Positions 14,143-19,285 of a stretch of 19,285 bases of DNA are shown here, piece after piece. The first letter of the stretch is position 1. Every line of letters starts with the position of its first letter. This DNA is from VXPQ01 sp964608315 (lineage in GTDB: Bacteria; Bacteroidota; Rhodothermia; Rhodothermales; VXPQ01). Both the position numbers and the translations under genes were made by a program. The stretch covers positions 1 through 19,285 of the forward strand of contig CAZSNF010000031.1 of assembly GCA_964608315.1 (NCBI GenBank), written 5' to 3'. The notes beneath the pieces were generated by a model. That model saw only the letters and a list, made by a program, of their open reading frames with translations. It had not been told where the DNA came from and made no database searches.

Positions 14143-15274
14143 CTTGCAACAGGAAATTGCATCCCCGGAGTTCGGCCCCGGCAAGGCGGCCGCGCACTTC
14201 AAACCCGTTTCCCCGGCGCACGGCGCGATCCTCGGTCAACAAGGCCGAAGCGGACCAGACATTCGCCAGATCCAGCAGGGCCAGCGCGCCTTCCCGACCT
14301 TCTTCGAGCGGCTCGAAAGGACGCTCCGGGTCCACTATCCAGAAACGCATCCAGGGCGGCGGATAAAACACGCCCTTTTCCCGGGCGTAACACGAACCGA
14401 GCAGTTCGCACATACCGTATTCGCTACACGGGGACGATACGCCGAACCCCTCGCGCAGGCGATCATGCAAGTCGGCCCGCGAAATTTCCCGGCGACGGGT
14501 CTTCATGCCGCCCGTTTCAATGACGATCGCATGGGAAGGGAGGGAAAACGACGTCGTTTCCACAAGATCAAGCAATCCGAACGCGGCCCCGAACACGATG
14601 AGCGGAATGTCTTCGTTCGCGCTCTGCTCCGCAAGGCGCCGCAACCGTTCCGGCGCGCCCAGTATCGAACCGCTTCCCGGGGCCCCGAATCGGCGCAGAA
14701 GAAAATACGCCATATGCACAAGGGACGACGAAGCCCCCTGCTCGACATAGCCGGGAAGGCACAAGGCGAACAGGAACGGCCCTGCTCCGAACGCGCGGGA
14801 AAAGTTCGCGGCGAGCGCCCGCTCGTAGATCGAGACGTCCCGTACGTAATGCCGGCTGCGCTGGCCGCTGCCGGTTCCGCTGCTTTCGAAGACCTTTTCG
14901 GCTTCTTCCGGAGGGAAGGCGGTAACCGGCGCTTGCCTGAAGGCTGCCGCCGGCAAGAACACGGGAAGTCCGGCGGGCGAAAAGCAGGCGGATTTTACAG
15001 AGGCGGGCGGGACATTTCGCCGGACACTAGACGGGACATTCGACCGGACATTTTCAGGGACATTTTGAGAAAGATTCGAGGAAACTTCCTGGAAGGCTAC
15101 GTTGCGGGCGCCCGGGAAAAGAGCGAGGCGGGCGGCGGGCGCATGCAAGGCGTCGCAATACCGGCGGTACACGGCGTTATGCGCGTACTGATAGCCGAGC
15201 GCGGCCTCAGCCATCTCGTCGAACGCGGCGGCGCCGACGTCGGTAAACTCTCGGATTACGCGGTCGATCGTCAT
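14135..15274 (-). CDS. LuxE-like acyl-protein synthetase
   Basis: 379 residues, matching LuxE (~370-380). LuxE-family proteins activate a fatty acid with ATP and hold it on a cysteine before passing it to LuxC. Seen: FESSGTGSGQRSRH at 129-142, the phosphate-loop-like motif; HAIVIETGGMKTRRREI; SEYGMCELLGSCYA; and Cys372 close to the C-terminus, at the place where LuxE carries its acyl-cysteine. The start MTIDRVIREF at 15274 is chosen over a far longer frame that runs antisense-like through the symporter gene. Oddity: residues 67-90 are a four-residue repeat (xxNV) encoded by five 12-bp units, unlike the rest of the protein. It overlaps the LuxC-like gene, so the two probably form one enzyme complex. 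No luxA, luxB or luxD is present. Confidence 0.86.
   Translation of the reverse strand: MTIDRVIREFTDVGAAAFDEMAEAALGYQYAHNAVYRRYCDALHAPAARLALFPGARNVAFQEVSSNLSQNVPENVRSNVPSSVRRNVPPASVKSACFSPAGLPVFLPAAAFRQAPVTAFPPEEAEKVFESSGTGSGQRSRHYVRDVSIYERALAANFSRAFGAGPFLFALCLPGYVEQGASSSLVHMAYFLLRRFGAPGSGSILGAPERLRRLAEQSANEDIPLIVFGAAFGLLDLVETTSFSLPSHAIVIETGGMKTRRREISRADLHDRLREGFGVSSPCSEYGMCELLGSCYAREKGVFYPPPWMRFWIVDPERPFEPLEEGREGALALLDLANVWSASALLTEDRAVRRGNGFEVRGRLAGAELRGCNFLLQDV
15011..15064. repeat. 12-bp tandem repeat inside the LuxE-like gene
   Basis: GACATT (once GACACT) recurs at 15011, 15023, 15035, 15047 and 15059, exactly 12 bp apart, so five units are visible. On the coding strand they give the four-residue pattern SQNV, PENV, RSNV, PSSV, RRNV. 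The period is a multiple of three, so gain or loss of units keeps the frame. Confidence 0.9.
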
Positions 15275-15321
15275 GGAATACGCAGCCCGGCAAACGGATC
15301 GAGAGCAGAAAAGGCGCCGCG

Positions 15322-16824
15322 CTACGGCGTATCCAGCGTCGCGCGGCGAACGAGAAAACGGTTCGCCATCAGGAAAATCGCCGCCACGAGGCCCCATTGC
15401 GCCAGACAGGTCATCACGCTGTAGGGATCGAACGGATTGTACCAGGAGTCCGGGGCGTACTGCGAGGCGGACAGGTACAGCCACCACGCCAGCAGGATCA
15501 CCGCCTGCGCCGGTACGGCGAAACGGATCAGGAAAGTCCATAGTTTGCCTGCGGACCAGTCTCCCGGCCCGCCCGAAACCACCATGCGGGCGAAATCGTC
15601 GGCCCCGTACCGAACCACGGCGAACGCCACGAACGCGCCGGAAAGCATCAGCGCCACGCCCCATACGAAATCCTGATTCCCCAGAAAGCCCGTGTACAAG
15701 GCGGACGGCACGCCCAGCACGAACCCGAAAACGCCCACGCAGGCAATGGCCTGCTTGCGGCGCAATCCGGCGTCGACCAGTACGCGGGTGGCCAGTTCGA
15801 TCATGGAAATCAGCGAACTGAACGCCGCAAACGACAGCCCAAGGAAGAAAAGCAGCGCCATGCCCCGTCCGAAAGGCATTTTGGCGAACAATTGGGGCAT
15901 CCATATGAAGGTCAGGCCCGTAGAGGCCGGGCCGCTGTCTTTCATCACGTCCAGCGCTTCGGAGCGGGACATTTCGGCGCCCAGTACGGCGAACACCGTC
16001 CCGAAAATCATAATGGCGGCCAGCAGGGAAACGACATTATTGCCTATGCCGGTAATGAAGGAATTCTTTACGACGCCGTGACTCCGTCGCATATAGGCGC
16101 CGTAGGTCAGAATAAGGCCCCAACCCGCGCCCGTATCCCAGGCGTTCTGCGTAAGCGCCTCCAGCCACAGGGACGGACGGGCAAGCAAATCCCACTGCGG
16201 CGTAAACAGGAAGGCCAGCCCTTGCCCCGCGCCGGGCAACGTGACCGCGCGCAGCACGGAAACGAGCACGATCAGGCACAAGACGGGAATGAGCGCCTTG
16301 TTCACCCGTTCGATGGACGAAATCCCCTTGACGACCACGAACGCGCCCCCGCCCATGGCCAGGGCGTGAAACAGCAGCGGCGCTCCGCCGGACTGGAATC
16401 CCTCCCACACGGCCGTTGCGCCTTGCAGGTCCAGGGGAAGCGGCTGCGCGACCGAAGTCAGCAAATAATACGCGCACCAGCCCGCCACCACGGAATAATA
16501 AAACATGATGGCCGTCGCCACGAACGCCACGAACGCCCCCATCCAGGCGAAGCGTTTGCCCGCCGCCTTGATAAACGACCCCACGACGCCCCGCCGCCCG
16601 TGCCGCCCCAGCGCATATTCGGCGATAATCAGCGGAATGCTCCAGATGAACAGGAACGTGACCCAGGCGATAAGAAAGGCGCCTGCTCCTTCGGCGCCGC
16701 CATTCTGCGCGGCGATGCGCGGAAACCGCCAGATGTTGCCTGTGCCTACGGCAATGCCGAGTACGCTCAGCAGCAAACCAAGGCGGCTCGCGAAGCGTTG
16801 TTCCGTATCCGGGTGTCCTGACAT
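15322..16824 (-). CDS. Sodium:neurotransmitter symporter (NSS/SLC6) family transporter
   Basis: 500 residues, typical of the bacterial LeuT-fold transporters, which import amino acids or related solutes with sodium in the inner membrane. The family signature GTGNIWRFPR is at 27-36 in the first, unwound helix. About eleven to twelve hydrophobic spans follow, including AGAFLIAWVTFLFIWSIPLI, IMFYYSVVAGWCAYYLLTS, ALIPVLCLIVLVSVL, NAWDTGAGWGLILTYGAYM, AIMIFGTVFAVLGAEM and LLFFLGLSFAAFSSLISMIE. The start at 16824 is preferred to an earlier one at 16956 because the extra 44 residues are arginine-rich and unlike a family N-terminus. The substrate cannot be told. The gene lies 47 bp upstream of the LuxE-like gene, which may be in the same transcript. 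Confidence 0.93.
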   Translation of the reverse strand: MSGHPDTEQRFASRLGLLLSVLGIAVGTGNIWRFPRIAAQNGGAEGAGAFLIAWVTFLFIWSIPLIIAEYALGRHGRRGVVGSFIKAAGKRFAWMGAFVAFVATAIMFYYSVVAGWCAYYLLTSVAQPLPLDLQGATAVWEGFQSGGAPLLFHALAMGGGAFVVVKGISSIERVNKALIPVLCLIVLVSVLRAVTLPGAGQGLAFLFTPQWDLLARPSLWLEALTQNAWDTGAGWGLILTYGAYMRRSHGVVKNSFITGIGNNVVSLLAAIMIFGTVFAVLGAEMSRSEALDVMKDSGPASTGLTFIWMPQLFAKMPFGRGMALLFFLGLSFAAFSSLISMIELATRVLVDAGLRRKQAIACVGVFGFVLGVPSALYTGFLGNQDFVWGVALMLSGAFVAFAVVRYGADDFARMVVSGGPGDWSAGKLWTFLIRFAVPAQAVILLAWWLYLSASQYAPDSWYNPFDPYSVMTCLAQWGLVAAIFLMANRFLVRRATLDTP

Positions 16825-16865
16825 GATGCGCAATAGGCTGATCCGGGAAATGGCCGACCGGAACG

Positions 16866-16873
16866 GAAATATA
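16866..16873 (-). promoter_or_regulatory. Possible -7 box for the symporter gene
   Basis: TATATTTC on the minus strand resembles the Bacteroidota TAnnTTTG element and is 42 bp before the symporter start. No matching -33 element was found. Confidence 0.22.
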
Positions 16874-16989
16874 CGACGCGGAAAGCGGCCCTGCCCGCAT
16901 ATCCGGAGCGCGGGGCGGCGAGGCGGGCGGCCCCGAAAAAATATTCGTTTTTTCAAGGGCGCCGCGCCTTGATTTTGAAAATGTCATTA

Positions 16990-17019
16990 AGGATACGCTG
17001 ATTGGGGCCTGTCGTGCGC
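16990..17019 (+). repeat. Short repeat plus part of the long element (site F)
   Basis: AGGATACGCTGATTG (16990-17004) matches the left half of the 39-bp palindrome at 9362. It is followed by GGGGCCTGTCGTGCGC (17004-17019), close to the stem arm of the long element (GGGCCTGTGGTTGCGCC and GGGTCTGTGGTGCGCC). No second arm follows, so this appears to be a truncated third copy. Confidence 0.6.
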
Positions 17020-17220
17020 GGGCCCGCTTTCGGGCAACCGTCGCTGGATTGCCAGGATTACGAAATATGGCCTGGTCAGCCGGACATGATGAATTTCCGC
17101 GCTGAATGCTTCGTAAAAGGCCCGCCGTCATACCTCGACGCAACGTTTCGGAGGGCAGGCATGGCGGCGGGAACATACGTCAACGCATTGATGTGCGAGA
17201 GGAGTAGCGCGGCTCACGCC

Positions 17221-17856
17221 ATGACTGACTATCACGCCATTAATCCGTTGATTTTGCGAGCCCCGTTCGTACTGGCTTCCGCGTCGACGCGCCGCAAGGA
17301 ATTACTCGAACAGACGGGTCTCCGCTTCAAAACGATTCCCAGCCGAGTCGACGAGCAGGTCGAACCCGGGCTGTCCCCGGAAAACCTTGTTCAGGCGCTT
17401 GCCCTCCGCAAAGCCCGCCATGTGGCGGCACTGCGCCCCGATGCGCTTACCCTCGGAGCAGACACCGTCGTTGCGCTGGCGGGAAACATGCTGGGCAAGC
17501 CGAACGGCCCTGCCGAGGCCGAAAACATGCTCCGGCGCCTCAGCGGCGGTACGCATTCCGTCTATACGGGGATCGCCTTGCTGCATCCCCCTTCGAGCCG
17601 GACGGTAAAGGCGGCGGAACGCACGGACGTAACGTTTCACGCCCTGAGCAACGCTGAAATCGCGGACTATGTAGCCTCCGGTTCGCCGCTCGACAAGGCC
17701 GGCGCCTACGGCATTCAGGACAGCCGGGGGCCTTTTTTCGTACGACGCATCGAAGGCGACTACTACAATGTCGTCGGATTGCCCCTTCACCGATTCTACC
17801 GAATTCTGAAAGAATATTTTTCGGATCTTCTTGCAGGAAACGACGTCGAGCAATAG
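17221..17856 (+). CDS. maf: Maf-family nucleoside triphosphate pyrophosphatase
   Basis: 211 residues, the usual length. Maf proteins hydrolyse nucleoside triphosphates such as dTTP, UTP or modified forms to the monophosphate, limiting misincorporation; some affect septum formation. Seen: FVLASASTRRKELLEQTGL at 16-34 (substrate-binding start, usually SxSPRR), LGADTVVAL at 78-86 with catalytic-base candidate Asp81, GKPNGPAEAENMLRRLSGGTH (split: LRRLSGGTHSVYTGIAL), and LDKAGAYGIQ at 157-166 followed by EGDYYNVVGLP. This set fits the YhdE-type (dTTP/UTP) branch. The start ATGACTGAC at 17221 is preferred to an upstream TTG, which lies in a repeat. The next gene begins 10 bp after the stop. Confidence 0.93.
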   Translation: MTDYHAINPLILRAPFVLASASTRRKELLEQTGLRFKTIPSRVDEQVEPGLSPENLVQALALRKARHVAALRPDALTLGADTVVALAGNMLGKPNGPAEAENMLRRLSGGTHSVYTGIALLHPPSSRTVKAAERTDVTFHALSNAEIADYVASGSPLDKAGAYGIQDSRGPFFVRRIEGDYYNVVGLPLHRFYRILKEYFSDLLAGNDVEQ

Positions 17857-17866
17857 TAATGATGCT

Positions 17867-18604
17867 ATGCCTGCTTTATCCGATCTCCGCATTCTGCTCC
17901 TTCAGGCCCGCGACACGGAAGATATCCGCCTGCAGGAGGAGGCGTGCTTCCGCGAACATTGCCGGGTGCGCGACGACCAGATTCTGGCCGTAAAGGTTCA
18001 GAGCGAACCGCTTGAGGCGGACATGCTGAACCATGCGGACGTGGTCATGATCGGCGGCGCCGGAGAATACTCCGCAACCGGGTCGTACCCCTGGATGCCC
18101 GCCTTGCTGGACCTGATCCGGCAGATAGCCGACCGGGGCATGCCCGCCTTCGGGTCGTGCTGGGGCCACCAGGTCATCGCCCGGGCCCTCGGCGGCCGCG
18201 TCGTACACGATTCCGACCTTGCGGAAATAGGATGCGGCCCCATGATGCTGACCGAAGCAGGCAGGAAAGACCCCGTGTTCGGCAAATTTCCCGCAAGATT
18301 CCTCGCCAATATGGGTCATCACGACCGGGTAAGCATGCTTCCCCCTGACGCGGTGGAACTGGCCGTATCGCAAACGCAGGGCAACCAGGCCTTCCGCATG
18401 GGCGGCCTGCCTATCTACGGAACGCAATTTCACAGCGAACTGGATGCGCAGCGAATGCGCAAGCGGTTCGACAAATATCGGGGAAATTATCCCGAACTGA
18501 CCGACGAAGAAACGTTCCAGACCCTGAAAGCAAGCCTCGCCGACACGACGGAAGTCGATCGCCTGCTGCACGACTTTCTGATCGAAACGGCGATCGCCCG
18601 ATGA
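17867..18604 (+). CDS. Class I glutamine amidotransferase (GMP-synthase-like)
   Basis: 245 residues. The catalytic triad of class I (triad) glutamine amidotransferases is visible: Cys98 in GSCWGHQVIARALGG, His189 and Glu191 in YGTQFHSEL. Nearby motifs MIGGAGEYSA and NMGHHDRV also fit. It is a stand-alone domain of the kind annotated GMP synthase-like, without the synthase half, so the acceptor of the ammonia, or an alternative hydrolase role such as on gamma-glutamyl compounds, is unknown. The start ATG at 17867 is preferred to a TTG inside maf. It follows maf by 10 bp, so the two are likely one operon, and it is convergent with folB across 7 bp. Confidence 0.9.
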   Translation: MPALSDLRILLLQARDTEDIRLQEEACFREHCRVRDDQILAVKVQSEPLEADMLNHADVVMIGGAGEYSATGSYPWMPALLDLIRQIADRGMPAFGSCWGHQVIARALGGRVVHDSDLAEIGCGPMMLTEAGRKDPVFGKFPARFLANMGHHDRVSMLPPDAVELAVSQTQGNQAFRMGGLPIYGTQFHSELDAQRMRKRFDKYRGNYPELTDEETFQTLKASLADTTEVDRLLHDFLIETAIAR

Positions 18605-18611
18605 GGCGCGC

Positions 18612-18977
18612 TCAGGCAGGCAAACGATACGACGCCTCGGCGTAGTCGGCGGTGCCTCCCACGGGCGGATTGCGTTTGCGCACCGCGACTTCGACGCTTT
18701 TCAGGGCGGGATACGCCTCCCGTATTTCGCGCGCAATAAGCACGGCCAGTTTTTCGATGAGATAAAACCGGTTGCGCAAAACGATCTCCTGCACCAGTCG
18801 GTACACGCGCTCGTAGTCCACGGTATGGGCGAGATCGTCCGTGCGGGCCGCCTCCTCGAAGTCGAGGGTCATCGTCACGTCCACTTCGTAGCGCCCCCCG
18901 ATGCGGTGCTCTTCCTGCATCACCCCGTGATGCGCATAGAACGCCGCGTTGACAAGTTTGACCGTTCCGTCCGCCAT
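18612..18977 (-). CDS. folB: Dihydroneopterin aldolase
   Basis: 121 residues, normal for FolB, which splits dihydroneopterin into 6-hydroxymethyl-dihydropterin and glycolaldehyde in folate synthesis. Seen: VKLVNAAFYAHHGVMQEEHRIGGRYEVDV (split: FYAHHGVMQEEHRIGGRYEV) with Glu23 as the pterin-binding glutamate by spacing to IGG, TVDYERVYRLVQEI, YLIEKLAVLIAREI, and VRKRNPPVGG with the catalytic Lys100. The start MADGTVKL is the only sensible one. A near-palindrome CTGTA-N4-TACAG lies 9 bp upstream of the start codon (18986-18999). No other folate gene is in the window. Confidence 0.93.
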   Translation of the reverse strand: MADGTVKLVNAAFYAHHGVMQEEHRIGGRYEVDVTMTLDFEEAARTDDLAHTVDYERVYRLVQEIVLRNRFYLIEKLAVLIAREIREAYPALKSVEVAVRKRNPPVGGTADYAEASYRLPA

Positions 18978-19211
18978 AGCCGAACCTGTACATATACAGA
19001 AAATGATTGCAGGCGCAATGTAACGCGACGATGGCGAATTACGTTACTGATTCATCTAAGGTTCATCTAAGGACACGCTGATTAATTCTACTCTGATCGC
19101 CGCTTCATGTTCGAGCGCGCTGGTCGCCGCGCCATGGAGGGCGAGGCCTTCAAGGCCTCGACGCTGGCCTCGCGGTTCGCGGGAAGGCGCGCCTGACTGC
19201 GGGAATATCGG
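18978..19211. other. 234-bp gap between folB and the T9SS gene
   Basis: Holds the folB 5' region with CTGTACATATACAG at 18986-18999, a direct repeat TTCATCTAAGG twice at about 19051-19072, and short repeat site G. A 37-codon open stretch at 19086-19196 (ATG at 19107, MFERAGRRAMEGEAFKAST) may be the tail of a decayed gene; no function is claimed. Confidence 0.55.
19070..19100 (+). repeat. Short dispersed repeat (site G)
   Basis: AGGACACGCTGATTA (19070-19084) matches the left arm of the 39-bp palindrome with one change, and ACTCTGATC follows at 19090-19098 as a weak match to the other arm. It lies downstream of nothing obvious on the plus strand and upstream of folB on the minus strand. Confidence 0.6.
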
Positions 19212-19285
19212 CTACTTGACGAGCGCCATGGTCTTGACGGCGATCCGATCCTCCGTACGCAGGACGTAGAAATACGTGCCGCTGG
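19212..19285 (-). CDS. C-terminus of a T9SS-secreted protein (partial)
   Basis: Only the last 24 codons are inside the window. They read SGTYFYVLRTEDRIAVKTMA then LVK and TAG. This matches the end of the type A C-terminal sorting domain of the type IX secretion system (pattern sGvYfyrL...g....kkmvlvk), which directs secretion across the outer membrane and is cleaved off. The cargo domain lies outside the window. The sorting domain is specific to the Bacteroidota and relatives, so it supports the lineage call. Confidence 0.85.
   Translation of the reverse strand, partial: SGTYFYVLRTEDRIAVKTMALVK

Larger units (their letters stand above)
16825..17220. other. 396-bp gap between divergent symporter and maf genes
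   Basis: No gene is supported here. It should hold promoters for both flanking genes. Seen: GAAATATA at 16866-16873 (TATATTTC on the minus strand, a possible -7 box for the symporter); a hairpin-like CAAGG...CCTTG at about 16955-16974; short repeat site F at 16990-17004, followed by a piece resembling the stem of the long element (17004-17019). An open frame continuous with maf runs from 17002, but it starts inside the repeat and its residues resemble nothing I recognise. Confidence 0.6.

Noticed and set aside
13102..15274. Bioluminescence operon
   Set aside because: No luciferase subunits or acyl transferase are present, so only the aldehyde-forming pair is supported.
15275..15904. Longer LuxE-like reading frame to 15904
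   Set aside because: The extra 210 residues overlap the symporter gene in another frame and have no family similarity.
16825..16956. 44-residue extension of the symporter
   Set aside because: The extension is arginine-rich, and the family starts shortly before the GNIWRFP motif, which fits the ATG at 16824.
17002..17220. N-terminal extension of Maf by 73 codons
   Set aside because: It would start with TTG inside a dispersed repeat, and the extra residues match no Maf feature; the family N-terminus fits the ATG at 17221.

Overview
The window looks like a chromosomal segment from a high-GC member of the Bacteroidota/Rhodothermota (Rhodothermales-like). Four things suggest this. A type IX secretion (T9SS) C-terminal sorting signal is cut by the right edge. 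Several large secreted or outer-membrane proteins combine PKD-like, PEGA, PQQ-propeller and TolB-propeller domains. A LuxE-like/LuxC-like gene pair is present without luciferase. Clear Shine-Dalgarno sites are mostly missing before the genes. The lineage is an inference from gene content; there is no rRNA in the window.

Layout. 1-2008 (+): the 3' part of a secreted PKD/Ig-repeat protein with two nearly identical 303-bp repeats. 2217-12507 (-): a long same-strand run, read right to left. It holds a YqjE-like and a YqjD-like membrane protein, adenylate kinase, a polyprenyl diphosphate synthase, HPr, PTS enzyme I, a 996-aa metallopeptidase/TolB-propeller/beta-barrel outer-membrane protein, a BamB-like PQQ-propeller lipoprotein and a PEGA-domain protein. 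12594-12863 (+): a stand-alone Nfu N-terminal domain protein. 13102-16824 (-): a sodium:neurotransmitter-family symporter, a LuxE-like acyl-protein synthetase and an overlapping LuxC-like acyl reductase. 17221-18604 (+): a Maf nucleotide pyrophosphatase and a class I glutamine amidotransferase. 18612-18977 (-): FolB. 19212-19285 (-): the last codons of a T9SS-secreted protein.

How the genes may work together. HPr and enzyme I form the general phosphotransfer core of a PTS, with no sugar permease in view, so a regulatory role is possible. LuxE-like and LuxC-like proteins should together reduce activated acyl groups to aldehydes. The 996-aa protein, the BamB-like lipoprotein and the PEGA protein lie in a row and are all envelope proteins; the last two overlap by 20 bp and are probably translationally coupled.

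The most unusual signal is not a gene. A family of short inverted repeats, with arms like AGGATACnCTGAT and ATCAGnGTATCCT, occurs at about eight places in 19 kb, often at or inside the 3' end of a gene. Related ends also bound a longer element of roughly 170-200 bp that is present in two copies in opposite orientation (about 2038-2204 and 12912-13112). Both long copies keep a 19-bp internal stem around a 65-66 bp loop, and one stem pair has changed from T-A to C-G on both sides. I recognise no named family for these; they look like a non-autonomous (MITE-like) repeat or a structured intergenic RNA.

No rRNA, tRNA, CRISPR array, intact insertion sequence or replication origin was seen.
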